Shown here: positions 26,974 through 36,218 of the stretch, one piece after another
How the letters are laid out: each line of letters starts with the position of its first letter
Position numbering within the stretch: the first letter of the stretch is position 1
DNA from: Collinsella aerofaciens
Lineage (GTDB): Bacteria; Actinomycetota; Coriobacteriia; Coriobacteriales; Coriobacteriaceae
Direction: 5' to 3'
DNA length: 64,000 nucleotides
Assembly: GCF_015548375.1 (NCBI RefSeq)
Contig: NZ_JADMWW010000005.1
Span: 47,301 to 111,300, forward strand
Notes under the pieces: generated by a model
What the model was told of the DNA's origin: nothing
The model's input: only the letters and a program-made list of their open reading frames with translations
The model's database searches: none
Translations under genes and position numbers: made by a program

Positions 26974-28374
26974 CTACTCTCCTCGCAGGTAGGCTTTAAC
27001 GTCTTCTTCGATGGGGTCGTACAGGTCGGGGGCAATGCCAATGTACTTGCACGCCTCGTAGAGCACCGGCACCACGTTGGCGTGAATGGCGACGCAGTGG
27101 TGGATGTAGGGACCCTCGACGATCTTGGCCTCGAGGCGCTTGAGGTTGTCGACCTCGACCCACAGGTAGGTGCCCATGCCGGCCGGGCCGTCGATGCCGC
27201 GGGCATTGCCCAGCAGCAGCGAGTACTCGCCGTTGTCGCCGTCAAAGCGGGCAAGGGTGAGGTCGCCGTGCTTGGCCTCGGCCGTCAGCGCGCCGGGGTG
27301 ATCGAAGGCCAGCGGGTAGGTGAGCTTGGGCTTGACGGCCGCGCAGCTGCAGGGCCAGGGGCCGCAATGCTGCAGCAGCTCGCCGTTCTCGTTATCGGGA
27401 TGGCGCACGGTCCAGTCGGCGAACATGCCGCGGTGACGGCCCAGGTCGGCGGCCTCGACCATCAGCGCGGTGATGGCGCCGTGGATATCGGTCTCGCATA
27501 CGATAGGAATGCCCATCTCGTTGAGGATGGCGTTGGCGGCGCAGGGCATAATGCCCAGCTCGTCCTGCAGAGCGTTCCAGCACTGAATGGCACCGGCGTT
27601 GCAGCCATACTTCTCGACCAAGCGCTTCATGGCGATAGCAAGACCGGCGACCGCGGGGACCTTGTCCTCGGGGATGCAGATCTCAAAGCTGTCGTTGATG
27701 TGGGCAAGCATGGCGGCCATGGCCTGCTCGTCGGCCTGGGCGTCGCGCACAGCCTGGACAAGCTCGGTCATGGGGATGGGCGAAAGCTGGATGTTGAACT
27801 TCTCGAGCAGCTCGCCCTCGTTGCACATGGTCGACCAGAAGTCGAACGGACGGGTGGCCATCTGCAGAATGCGGGTGTGCTTGAAGGTCTTGACCACGTT
27901 GCACACAGCCAAAAAGTCCCAGACGCCGCGCTCGAGCTCGGGGTCGGTCAGGCGGCAGTTGGTCATGTAGGTGAAGGGAACCTGGAAGCGGCGCAGAACC
28001 TTGCCGGTGGCGAACAGGCCGCACTGGCTATCGCGCAAACGGGTGCCGTCGGGCTCGGGGCGCTCGTCGCGCGGGCCCCACAGCAGCACGGGCAGACCGA
28101 GCTCGCGGGCAAGGCGAGCGCAAACGTACTCGGTACCAAAGTTGGCGTGGCACAGCATAATGCCGTCGACGCCCTCGGCGCGGAACTTCTCGATGATAGG
28201 CTCGATATGGCTGTCGTCGAACAGCAGGCCCTCGTCATTGATGTCGTCGATATCCACGATGTCGACGCCGATCTCGCGCAGGCGATCAACCGTCAGGCCG
28301 CGATACTTGATCGCGTCCGGCGCGCTAAAGATACTGCGGCGCGTGGGCACAAAACCGAGCTTGATCTTATCCAT
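26974..28374 (-). CDS. L-fucose/L-arabinose-isomerase-like protein (candidate apiose isomerase)
   Basis: A 466-residue member of the fucose/arabinose isomerase superfamily. It has the Rossmann-type N-domain (GIMLCHANFGTEYVCARLA) and the C-terminal metal-site region with Glu and Asp (ETDIHGAITALM) and His (IHHCVAIHANVV). It interconverts an aldose and a ketose. The exact sugar cannot be read from sequence. It is the first gene of the operon with transketolase and kinase and starts just after a cluster of TAAAC operators. Apiose to apulose is inferred from context; D-arabinose, L-fucose or a sulfosugar are alternatives. Confidence 0.7.
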   Translation of the reverse strand: MDKIKLGFVPTRRSIFSAPDAIKYRGLTVDRLREIGVDIVDIDDINDEGLLFDDSHIEPIIEKFRAEGVDGIMLCHANFGTEYVCARLARELGLPVLLWGPRDERPEPDGTRLRDSQCGLFATGKVLRRFQVPFTYMTNCRLTDPELERGVWDFLAVCNVVKTFKHTRILQMATRPFDFWSTMCNEGELLEKFNIQLSPIPMTELVQAVRDAQADEQAMAAMLAHINDSFEICIPEDKVPAVAGLAIAMKRLVEKYGCNAGAIQCWNALQDELGIMPCAANAILNEMGIPIVCETDIHGAITALMVEAADLGRHRGMFADWTVRHPDNENGELLQHCGPWPCSCAAVKPKLTYPLAFDHPGALTAEAKHGDLTLARFDGDNGEYSLLLGNARGIDGPAGMGTYLWVEVDNLKRLEAKIVEGPYIHHCVAIHANVVPVLYEACKYIGIAPDLYDPIEEDVKAYLRGE

Positions 28375-28400
28375 GTACGTCCTCCCCTAATCACATATTC

Positions 28401-28470
28401 AGTAAACAGACGCATGTTTCGTTTTGTTATGTTTACTAAATGTTTTACTCTTTTGTTTAGTAGTTTAGCG
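28401..28470 (-). promoter_or_regulatory. Operator cluster upstream of isomerase operon
   Basis: TAAAC (28403-28407) with GTTT (28415), GTTTACTAAATG (28431-28442) and GTTTAGTAGTTTAG (28455-28468) form repeated LacI-like half-sites. Similar sites precede the LacI gene at 36015, so that regulator may control this operon. The promoter was not resolved. Confidence 0.45.
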
Positions 28471-28540
28471 CGAAAGTCCCGTAGACGGTAGAGAAATCAG
28501 CATAAACGGTATGTAAACAATCTGAACATACAAGGGCAAC

Positions 28541-28568
28541 AAAAAGAGGGCCCCGAAGGACCCTCTCT
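28541..28568 (-). terminator. Rho-independent terminator of PTS/GH140 operon
   Basis: On the minus strand AGAGGGTCC, TTCG loop, GGGCCCTC and then TTTTTG. It lies 90 bases past the IIA stop. Confidence 0.85.
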
Positions 28569-28656
28569 ATCCGCATATGCATGTACGCGAAATCAATGCC
28601 GCCCTATTGCCGCGAGCACACCGCCCGCGGGGGTAATCTGGCTGCAAGGCCCGTGG

Positions 28657-28974
28657 TTACGCCCCCATCTTGCGATAGACGTCCACGAACTCCTTGGCAA
28701 GGATGCCAAAGCCCTCGGCACTCATAAGCTGATCCTCGGCATGGACAACCAAAAGATCGATGCTCAGGTTCTCGCCAGCTGCAGTCTGCTGGACAAGGCC
28801 ACCGTGAGCCGCGTGACCCTCGGCATAGTGCTGCTGGCCCTCGGCGATCTTCGCCTCGGCCTCTTCGAACTTGCCATCACGAGCTAGGTGAATCGCATCG
28901 ATGTAGCAGCTGCGCGCGCAACCGACGCCTGCAATGATCTGAAAGCTCTGAAGCTGAACCTCTTCTGCCGTCAT
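28657..28974 (-). CDS. PTS lactose/cellobiose-type IIA
   Basis: A 105-residue trimeric IIA protein. His78 in LLVVHAEDQLM is the expected phospho-acceptor, and the HLARDGKFEEAEA and QQTAAGENLS pieces fit the LacF/CelC family. It relays phosphate from HPr to IIB. ATG 28974 overlaps no other gene but is two bases from the IIB stop, so the genes are coupled. Last gene of the five-gene operon. Confidence 0.9.
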   Translation of the reverse strand: MTAEEVQLQSFQIIAGVGCARSCYIDAIHLARDGKFEEAEAKIAEGQQHYAEGHAAHGGLVQQTAAGENLSIDLLVVHAEDQLMSAEGFGILAKEFVDVYRKMGA

Positions 28975-28976
28975 AC

Positions 28977-29279
28977 CTACAGTCCCATCAGTTCCTTGGC
29001 CTGGGCCAGAGCCTTGGCGCCGTCCATCATGCCGTAGATGGCCATGGGGATCACGCCGACCGGTACCTCGGGGCATGCGGCAGAAACCTCGTCCTTGGCA
29101 TAGCCAACCTGCGGCCCAAGCAGGATGCAGTCGGCATTGCGTCCGATGGTGGCAGCCTCGCTGACGGCGTGGGCGGAGACCTCGCACTCCAGACCCTCGG
29201 CGTCGGCAGCCTTCTTGATGTTCTTCATGATGATGCTCGTGGACATGCCACCGGCGCACATAAGAACGATGTTTTTCAT
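28977..29279 (-). CDS. PTS lactose/cellobiose-type IIB
   Basis: A 100-residue IIB. The phospho-Cys8 lies in the P-loop VLMCAGGMSTS, and the remainder (LGPQVGYAKDEV) is typical of CelA-like IIB. ATG 29279 has GGAA nine bases upstream; the in-frame start at 29306 only adds poorly conserved residues. It passes phosphate from IIA to the incoming sugar at IIC. Confidence 0.9.
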   Translation of the reverse strand: MKNIVLMCAGGMSTSIIMKNIKKAADAEGLECEVSAHAVSEAATIGRNADCILLGPQVGYAKDEVSAACPEVPVGVIPMAIYGMMDGAKALAQAKELMGL

Positions 29280-29369
29280 TGCAGTTCCTTTCCTGTAACC
29301 CCTCACAGGGACTTATATGTTTCGGCAATCAACGTGATCGGCCGAACCTACGAACTTACGGACAATGAC

Positions 29370-30641
29370 CTACTCGGCAGAAGCCTTTGCGGCGGCCTCC
29401 TCCTCGAGGGCCTCCTTGTCGGCCATCTTGACAAACGGGATGAACAGCAGGGCAACGGCGAGAATCGCAGCGCAGACAATGACAACCAGACCAGGACCGC
29501 CGATGAAGAAGTCGGTGATGGGCAGCGGCACGACGAACGGCATATTGACCGTCGGGTTATACGCGTTGCCAAGACCCAGCAGCAGGCCAATGGCGGCAAC
29601 GGCGCATGCGATCGGCTTGAGCAGGATGTAGGGGATGAACATATAGGGGTTCATGGCGACGGGCGTACCAAAGATGATGGGCTCGGAGATGTTGAAGATA
29701 GCAGGCACCAGAGCGACCTTGGAAAGCGTCTTGTAGCGCTCGGACTTGGCCGTGAGCAGCGCAAGCTCCATGCCCAGGGCGTCAACAGAGCCCACGGAGA
29801 ACATAACGATGAACGGCAGATACGGAAGCGGTTGGCCGGCAAGGTATGCCTCGACGTTGGCCAGAGCGCACGTCGAAACGACCGGCATGTACACGCTCAT
29901 CAGGACGCTGGGGTGTACACCAAAAAAGAACAGCAGGTTGCACAGGATAAAGTAGACGACGACGGCCCACGGGCTGGAGCCCAAGAACATAACGGGTACC
30001 GCAATGGTGGAGTTGATGAGGTTAAAGACATCGCCGTAGCTCGTCAGGCCCATGCCCCACTTAAGCAGCGCGGCCGAGGTAAAGATGACGATGGCGCAGA
30101 ACATCGGGGACAGCGAGTCGTTGACGAACTGCGGAACGGAATCGGGCATGGGGATGGCGATATGCTTCATAAGGAAGTTAAGCGCCTTCGGCACGATCAG
30201 CGCCACGAGCAGGGCCACGAACAGACCCGAGCTGCCCAGGTAACGGGTGGTGATGAAGGTCGAGCCGTCCTCGGCATGGCCCAGCGGGATCAGCAGGAGC
30301 AGAACGCCAATGGACGCAACCGTCGTCGTAAGGCCCTTGTTCTCAAGCACCTTGCCGTAGGAGTACGAAACCGAAGCGCACATGTAGATGGCACCGAGGT
30401 TCATGGTGACGACCAACACATCGGCAATCGTCGCCGACATGCCAGTGCCGGTAAGGAACGCCTGCAGCGGCGGGATCGGCAGTCCGTTGATGATGGAGAG
30501 CAGCGCCACGCCCAGCGTAACGGGCATGGTCGCCATCATGCCGGACATAAGGCCCTTTACGACCTTAAAGCTGCTCACTTTGTGGGCAATGGGGCCCACG
30601 TGCTTCTCGAGGAAGCCCTGCATCGAATCGAGAACGCTCAT
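29370..30641 (-). CDS. PTS lactose/cellobiose-type IIC permease
   Basis: About 423 residues with ten or so membrane helices and the CelB-like motifs NISEPIIFGTPVAMNPYMFI and GVHPSVLM. It moves and phosphorylates an oligosaccharide or glycoside. The start could be ATG 30641 (used here) or ATG 30674; neither has a good ribosome binding site. The disaccharide-type transporter next to a GH140-like enzyme suggests import of an apioside or other plant glycoside. Confidence 0.88.
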   Translation of the reverse strand: MSVLDSMQGFLEKHVGPIAHKVSSFKVVKGLMSGMMATMPVTLGVALLSIINGLPIPPLQAFLTGTGMSATIADVLVVTMNLGAIYMCASVSYSYGKVLENKGLTTTVASIGVLLLLIPLGHAEDGSTFITTRYLGSSGLFVALLVALIVPKALNFLMKHIAIPMPDSVPQFVNDSLSPMFCAIVIFTSAALLKWGMGLTSYGDVFNLINSTIAVPVMFLGSSPWAVVVYFILCNLLFFFGVHPSVLMSVYMPVVSTCALANVEAYLAGQPLPYLPFIVMFSVGSVDALGMELALLTAKSERYKTLSKVALVPAIFNISEPIIFGTPVAMNPYMFIPYILLKPIACAVAAIGLLLGLGNAYNPTVNMPFVVPLPITDFFIGGPGLVVIVCAAILAVALLFIPFVKMADKEALEEEAAAKASAE

Positions 30642-30735
30642 TTCGTGTTCACTGATCCTCTCTAAACGATTCATCTAGCTGTCAAGCGGGAAATTGCGGC
30701 CGACTCTTTCCCGCCTATGACCAAGGGAAATATGG

Positions 30736-32358
30736 TTATGCCTTGAGCTCGAGGACGAGGAGCCAATCCCCAACCTCGGGTTTGTCAGGCAGTGTGATGC
30801 TGTCCGTGACGACAGAGACGTTCTCGCCGTCACGGTATGCGCCCGTGCGGGGGTTAAACCATCGGCTTGCATAGGCAGCGCCCGTCGGCACGCCCTCGAT
30901 AGCAAGCTTTCGGCGCACGGTATCGCCAAAGTACGCGACGATGCGCGAAAGGTCTCGGTTGGCGGTTGCCAGCGGAGCCTTGTTGGCAAACAGGTTGCCC
31001 GCATCGGTCGTTTCGTAGGGAGCGAGCTCCCAGAAGTGATTTTCTTCGTAGAAGGAGCGCATATAGCCCATCTGGACTGCACCCTCTCCGTCTACCGCCT
31101 GGGCCCACGTAATGCCAAAGCGGTTGAAGATCGCCATAAAGGGATCGAGCTCCTCGGGACTTTCCCACACGTTGTCCCAGATGCCCTGGGCTCCGTAGGT
31201 ATAGCCAGCGCCGCCCGCCTGCATGCAGATATACGCCACGCGGCGCAACATGTCTGCGGTGCACAGGCGCGTACCCATTTCCTCGAGCGTCGAGCAAAAC
31301 TCGTAGAGCGCCTCGCCCTCGACGAAGGGCTTGTCGTCATGAGCTGCCAGATAGTCAAAGTAGTCGCTCGCCTTGATCAGGTAATCGCCATGACCGGCCT
31401 GGTTGAGCGTAAAGTCCATCCAAGCCTCGTCCTGGTAGTAATCGGCAAAGGGGCGCTCGTTGGTATAGTGCGCCGTAGCCAGGTGGCCATAGCCGTCGCG
31501 GGCCTCGATCTCCAAGGCGACCTCACGCCATCCGTCGATCAAAGCGGCTCGATCTTCTTTGCCATACCCGGCAACCTCGCCGGCAAGCGTCCAAACCATC
31601 GGATATGCGCCATAGCGCGCCACCAGATAGCGGGCAAGGTGCTTTTGATGCTCCACGCCATGATCGCCGCGAATAGAAAACGCCCATGCCTGGCCAAGCG
31701 CGTTGACCAAACCGGCATCGGCGACATAGGCCATGCGGCGATCAAGCTCCTGCCGGTAGAAAGCAACATTGGGCAGATCCTCTGCGCCCTTGGGCATACC
31801 GCCGTCAATCCAGTAGCGACCATCTGCGCCCATGTCAGAGCGCAAGTTGGTCTGGTAGACGGTAAATCCCTGCTTGGCACGCAGGTCGACCATGCCGCGG
31901 AACTGACTCGTCATGCCAGGGTGGTTCGACTTGTCCCAGCTCTCGCGGTAGGCAAACTCCCAGTGGGTGTCGCCGAGCCAAAAAAACGGCGTGCCATCCG
32001 AATAGGCAAATAAGTGCGGGTTGTCCGCGACGCGGATAAAGCCGTGGCGATACAGGTCGAGGCCGCCCGTGTACGGTACAGCCTCGACGCTGCCCACACG
32101 GCCATTAAGACCGGTCTGCTCGGGAGCCTCGATACCATAGTTCCAAGCGCCGAGCTCGGTCGGGGCAAACGAGACGCGGTAGGTGCGGTCGCCGTCCCAG
32201 TAGGCCTCGCGGCGGATCACCCTGCCGCTCGGACCGACAAACTCCGCCCAAATCTCAACATCCAAAAACGGGTTGTCGAACGAACAGGCGCTCTCAAACG
32301 TCAGAACGACCGGACGCCAGATCTCGGCGACAGCGTCTTGGTTCAACGTCGTATCCAT
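30736..32358 (-). CDS. DUF5060/DUF4038 glycosidase, GH140-like (candidate apiosidase)
   Basis: A 540-residue cytoplasmic glycosidase. Residues about 10-85 are a DUF5060 beta-sandwich (EIWAEFVGPSG, WDGDRTYRVSFAPTELGAW). Residues about 105-410 are a DUF4038 TIM barrel (PHLFAYSDGTPFFWLGDTHW). Candidate catalytic acids are in VWTLAGEV (near 260) and FVEGEALYE (near 346). The C-terminal 100 residues fit the collagen-binding-like tail. GH140 includes the known apiosidase BT1012 of rhamnogalacturonan-II breakdown. Absence of a signal peptide means it acts on imported substrate. Substrate specificity is inferred. Confidence 0.75.
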   Translation of the reverse strand: MDTTLNQDAVAEIWRPVVLTFESACSFDNPFLDVEIWAEFVGPSGRVIRREAYWDGDRTYRVSFAPTELGAWNYGIEAPEQTGLNGRVGSVEAVPYTGGLDLYRHGFIRVADNPHLFAYSDGTPFFWLGDTHWEFAYRESWDKSNHPGMTSQFRGMVDLRAKQGFTVYQTNLRSDMGADGRYWIDGGMPKGAEDLPNVAFYRQELDRRMAYVADAGLVNALGQAWAFSIRGDHGVEHQKHLARYLVARYGAYPMVWTLAGEVAGYGKEDRAALIDGWREVALEIEARDGYGHLATAHYTNERPFADYYQDEAWMDFTLNQAGHGDYLIKASDYFDYLAAHDDKPFVEGEALYEFCSTLEEMGTRLCTADMLRRVAYICMQAGGAGYTYGAQGIWDNVWESPEELDPFMAIFNRFGITWAQAVDGEGAVQMGYMRSFYEENHFWELAPYETTDAGNLFANKAPLATANRDLSRIVAYFGDTVRRKLAIEGVPTGAAYASRWFNPRTGAYRDGENVSVVTDSITLPDKPEVGDWLLVLELKA

Positions 32359-32387
32359 TACAGACCCCTCTCCGGTCTTAATACCTA

Positions 32388-33860
32388 CTAGTTCAGTCCC
32401 CGCTCGCTCGCGGACCTCACGGCAAAGTCAACGATCGCCCGGGCGTCTTCGGCACAGACAAAGCCTTGCGACACCTCAATCGCCGTATCGCGCTCGCACA
32501 GGGCGCGGTAGTTTTCGAGCGATCCGTACAGCTCCTTGAGCATCGATGCCGAGAACGACTCCATGTGGCCAAACAGCCCATCCTTGTCGCTCGTCTTATC
32601 GACCGTGCCCTGACCCGGCTCGACCAGGCTCGTGTTGGAGTAACGGGCAAACGGATGCTCGAGCAGGCAGGTGCGAAGACCGCCCTTGGTGTTGCCCAGG
32701 GCATCCTTTACGTTCTCGCCGTTTGCATCCAGCTCAATGCGCGGGCACGTTGCCGGCGCGGCGCCGGTGCGGACCCAACGGAACAGGTTGCGGAAGGCAG
32801 CGTGGAAGAGATACTGCGACGGATAGGCGTTTGCCTCGGCATGCTTGCCGACATACACCGGCAGGTGGTCGATACGCTTAAGATCCTCGTCGTCCTGGTA
32901 ATAGTCGACATAGCTCCACTGCGTATCGTGGGAGGCGCCCGTCACCTCGTACAGCCGGTACTTAAAATCGGGGGCATCGCTATCGGGCATAAGCGTGCGC
33001 CAACTCTCAAAGCGACCGTTCTCGCTTTCGGTCTGAAGGGCGATGAACGGCTCCTCGACGTGCTCCACGCGCATCAGGTGATGCGCATAGTCCCGGCAGC
33101 ACTCATACTGGTTGACGGGAGTGCACAGCGAATGGATGCCGCCGCCGGACAGATAGCCGTCAAACACGCGGCCGTCGCGGCGCACCTCCTCGCGATAGGC
33201 AAAGCTGTTGAGGTAGCGGAACAGATAGGCGCCTGACTGGGACCATCCCGTAAGGCAGATCGCCTGGTGCGGATAATCGCGGATCGGGTTGAGGTCGGAG
33301 TCCTCGCGCAGGAGCCACGCAAGATCGGTCAGCATATCCCAAAACAGACCCGTCTCGTAGGAGATGTCCATGTCGGGAAGTGCGCCGCCGCGCTCGAGCT
33401 CGGCCGGATCATAGCCGAAGGGTCGCTCGGGAGTCGGGTTCGCCCAACTCATAAAGGCATAGCGATCGGGATTGAATTCCTTGAGCTTGGCGATGGTATT
33501 GGGCTTGCTGGTGATGCCTACATAGATGTCACCAGAGCGCACAAACTCGCCGTAGCCCAGAATCCACATGCGCTCGATTTCCATGAACGATGTGGGGTTG
33601 ATAATCTCGACCACCACGTTGCCACTCGCCTGCGCCGGATCTTTGGGCGCGCGGACAACAATGCGATTGGAATAGGGGGCATCGGCGGTCATGGCCTCTA
33701 CGCCGCCATCTTCGTCGGCAGTGCGATATACGTTGGCGGTGCCGTCAACGCGATATTCGCGTTCGACGTAGCCATTCGCGCTCAGATGACAGTAGCGCTC
33801 GGCACTCGAAAACGGATAGCTCTCATCCGTAACGGGCATTTCGGAAATAACGCTGATCAT
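32388..33860 (-). CDS. alpha/beta hydrolase domain protein (Abhydrolase_10-like)
   Basis: A 490-residue predicted esterase. The core reads VVVEIINPTS, GDIYVGITSKPNT and the nucleophile elbow GWSQSGAYL (Ser near 206). A His occurs in GASHDTQW. There is no signal peptide. It begins the operon with the GH140-like enzyme and the PTS, so it may remove acyl groups (malonyl, acetyl or phenolic) from imported glycosides. It is divergent from the LacI gene at 34013, with shared operators between. GGGGGA precedes ATG. Confidence 0.7.
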   Translation of the reverse strand: MISVISEMPVTDESYPFSSAERYCHLSANGYVEREYRVDGTANVYRTADEDGGVEAMTADAPYSNRIVVRAPKDPAQASGNVVVEIINPTSFMEIERMWILGYGEFVRSGDIYVGITSKPNTIAKLKEFNPDRYAFMSWANPTPERPFGYDPAELERGGALPDMDISYETGLFWDMLTDLAWLLREDSDLNPIRDYPHQAICLTGWSQSGAYLFRYLNSFAYREEVRRDGRVFDGYLSGGGIHSLCTPVNQYECCRDYAHHLMRVEHVEEPFIALQTESENGRFESWRTLMPDSDAPDFKYRLYEVTGASHDTQWSYVDYYQDDEDLKRIDHLPVYVGKHAEANAYPSQYLFHAAFRNLFRWVRTGAAPATCPRIELDANGENVKDALGNTKGGLRTCLLEHPFARYSNTSLVEPGQGTVDKTSDKDGLFGHMESFSASMLKELYGSLENYRALCERDTAIEVSQGFVCAEDARAIVDFAVRSASERGLN

Positions 33861-33907
33861 CTCGTCCCCCTTGCTGTTGCGTTTGTTGAGACAAACTCTA
33901 CTGGGGA

Positions 33908-33996
33908 CGCAACTTAACTTCTATCGATTCTTAAGTTGACTTACTAATTATTTAGCTTAATGAACAGCCGAGTGTTAAGCTCGTTTTAAGTTAAGA
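33908..33996. promoter_or_regulatory. Divergent LacI operator region
   Basis: Inverted repeat CAACTTAA (33910-33917) and TTAAGTTG (33931-33938), spaced 13 bases, and a further TTAAGTTAAG (33986-33995) lie between the divergent hydrolase and LacI genes. The LacI at 34013 probably binds here and controls both itself and the GH140/PTS operon. Confidence 0.55.
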
Positions 33997-34012
33997 ACCG
34001 TTAGGAACCACC

Positions 34013-35008
34013 ATGGCCGTTACTGCAAAACAAATTGCTGATCAGCTGGGAATCTCGGCAGCGGCCGTCTCCCTTGCACTTAACAATCGACGCGGCGTAA
34101 GCGAAAAAACACGGCAGCTGGTGCTCAGCACCGCTGAAGCCCTAGGTTACGACTTTAGCAAGATTAAGTTCGAGCGACAAAGAAGCGGAACCGTTGCCTT
34201 GGTTGCCTTTAACCGGCGCCGCATCTTTGCGACCCCCTTTTTCGCCGACATGCTCGCCGGAGTCGAGGGCGCCCTTAGGCATGCGGGATTCTCGTTTTCG
34301 CTGGTGAACTACTCGCCATTCGAAAACATTCACCAACAGATCGCCGACATCGCCGAGGCACGATATGACGGCGTCATCATCCTCGCAACCGAGATGTACG
34401 AGTCGGATTTTTTGCCGTTTGCATCGCTGGACTGCCCTCTGCTGCTGCTGGACTCATGCATGAGCGTTGGGGTCGACACGGTCAAGATCGACAACGCTGC
34501 CAGCATGACACTTGCCGTACAGTACCTGTATTCGAAGTATGGATCGGTCCCCGGCCTGTTAACGACGCCCATTACCTTGGGCAACTTCGCCGAACGACGC
34601 TTCGCCTACGAGCACGCCATCGGTCAGCTAGCCGGGTCGGAAAAATGCGGCATCATCCACGAGCTCGCCGTCGATCTAGACGAGGCCTACTCGGGCATGC
34701 TCGACATTATTGATTCGGGCGAGTCCCTTGCCCAGAGCTACGTCGCCGTCATTGACGATGTGGCTATTGGAGCCATGAAAGCCTTCATCGAGCGCGGCTA
34801 TCGCGTGCCCGATGACGTACGCATCGTCGGCTTCGACAACAACATCGGCGGTACCTACGTGCAGCCGCAGCTGACCACGCTCAACGTTCCTTCGCAGTAT
34901 ATGGGCGCCATCGCCGCACGACGCCTCGTCGAGATCATCGACGAGGCCGAGCACCACCCGCTCAAAATCGAGCTGGGGGTATCGCTTATCAAACGCCGTT
35001 CTGCCTAG
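34013..35008 (+). CDS. LacI-family transcriptional regulator
   Basis: A 331-residue repressor. The N-terminal helix-turn-helix is TAKQIADQLGISAAAVSLAL with hinge helix, then a periplasmic-binding-like sensor domain. It is divergent from and likely represses the hydrolase-GH140-PTS operon. The gene meets the next LacI gene tail to tail with overlapping stop codons at 35005-35008. ATG 34013 has AGGAA ten bases upstream. Confidence 0.9.
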   Translation: MAVTAKQIADQLGISAAAVSLALNNRRGVSEKTRQLVLSTAEALGYDFSKIKFERQRSGTVALVAFNRRRIFATPFFADMLAGVEGALRHAGFSFSLVNYSPFENIHQQIADIAEARYDGVIILATEMYESDFLPFASLDCPLLLLDSCMSVGVDTVKIDNAASMTLAVQYLYSKYGSVPGLLTTPITLGNFAERRFAYEHAIGQLAGSEKCGIIHELAVDLDEAYSGMLDIIDSGESLAQSYVAVIDDVAIGAMKAFIERGYRVPDDVRIVGFDNNIGGTYVQPQLTTLNVPSQYMGAIAARRLVEIIDEAEHHPLKIELGVSLIKRRSA

Positions 35009-36015
35009 ATCTCGCGCACGCTTTGGCGCTCGACAAAATAGGTCGACACGGCAGTCTTGCAGGTGTAGCTCTTGGGGTTGCGGATGTTGCCCACCAGGCG
35101 GCGCACCGCGATCTCGCCCACCTCGTGCTTGGGGACGTGCACCGTAGTGAGCGGCGGGTTAGAGAAAGCGCCCAAAGACAGATCGTCAAAGCCGATGATC
35201 GAGACATCCTCGGGCACGCGTATGCCGTGCTCGTTGAGCGCGCGCATGGCACCCACGGCGAGCACGTCGTTTTCGGCAAAGAAAGCCGTCGGCAAGTCGT
35301 CGTGCGAGACGTCGTCGAGCCACGCGCCCATGTCGCGATAAGCGTCCTCGAGCGTGATGCCCAGCGTGACGCGCCATGTCGGGTTGGCCTCGAGGTCCGC
35401 ATCCTCAAGCGCTTGGCGATAGGCGCGCTCGCGATCCTTAAAGTTGCGGATGCGAAGGTCGCCCGCCAGATAGCCGATTTGCTTGTGACCCTTCTCGATA
35501 AGGTAATCCACGGCGCGCAGCACCGAATCGGTATTGGCAATGACTACGGCATCGAAGTACTGGCGGTCGCTCCAGCCATCGAGCACAATCAGGTGGGCGG
35601 CGGCGTTGGCAAACAAGGCGTAGTCTTCCTCGCCCAACTCCGTACCCATTAGTACAATGGCGGCGGACGGATCGGCGATCAGGCCCTCGACCTGCGGACG
35701 CACGGCGTCAAGATCGCTAAAGTCGAGCGAGACAAAGCTCGTGCTCATGCCGTGGCGACGCGCCTGGCGCTCCACGCCCTCGATGACTGCGGGATGAAAG
35801 GTGCTCTCGTCCAGAATGGCGCCCGTCTTGCGCGCGAGCACAAACTGGATGCTCTCGAGCTGCGTCGACTGCTGATAGCCGAGCGACTGCGCGCACTCCA
35901 GGATAACCTTGGCGGTCTCCTCGCTCACGCTGCGCTTGCGGTTAAGCGCGTTGGACACGGTCGCAGGCGAAAAACCGGTGATGCGGCTGATCTCGCGAAC
36001 ACTTGCTTTGGCCAT
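35005..36015 (-). CDS. LacI-family transcriptional regulator
   Basis: A 336-residue repressor with HTH ASVREISRITGFSPATVSNAL and a sugar-sensing C-domain (IGYLAGDLRIRNFKDRERAY). ATG 36015 is right before the HTH; the in-frame start at 36096 would add a non-conserved leader. Its upstream DNA has TAAAC N12 GTTTA, like the region before the isomerase operon, so autoregulation plus control of that operon is inferred. Downstream of the nucleoside hydrolase and ribokinase genes. Confidence 0.9.
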   Translation of the reverse strand: MAKASVREISRITGFSPATVSNALNRKRSVSEETAKVILECAQSLGYQQSTQLESIQFVLARKTGAILDESTFHPAVIEGVERQARRHGMSTSFVSLDFSDLDAVRPQVEGLIADPSAAIVLMGTELGEEDYALFANAAAHLIVLDGWSDRQYFDAVVIANTDSVLRAVDYLIEKGHKQIGYLAGDLRIRNFKDRERAYRQALEDADLEANPTWRVTLGITLEDAYRDMGAWLDDVSHDDLPTAFFAENDVLAVGAMRALNEHGIRVPEDVSIIGFDDLSLGAFSNPPLTTVHVPKHEVGEIAVRRLVGNIRNPKSYTCKTAVSTYFVERQSVREI

Positions 36016-36098
36016 TGTTCCCCCTAGTAACGGTCGCGGCGGAGCATCGTGGCCTGACCGCCCCGTGGCTCGACAACTAAACGACCGCAAATTCAATC

Positions 36099-36133
36099 TA
36101 AACAGAATAGTAAATGTTTAATAGCTAGTTTAG
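36099..36133. promoter_or_regulatory. TAAAC/GTTTA operator before LacI gene
   Basis: TAAAC (36099-36103) and GTTTA (36116-36120) plus TAGTTTAG form a symmetric AT-rich block in GC-rich DNA, about 85 bases before the LacI start. Confidence 0.5.
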
Positions 36134-36218
36134 CCTGTTGTCAAGCGAAGCGACGCGACTATTCCCCCAACGGGCGTATTTACTCGGTAGCTAATCTGGA
36201 ACGGGGCACAGAAACCGT

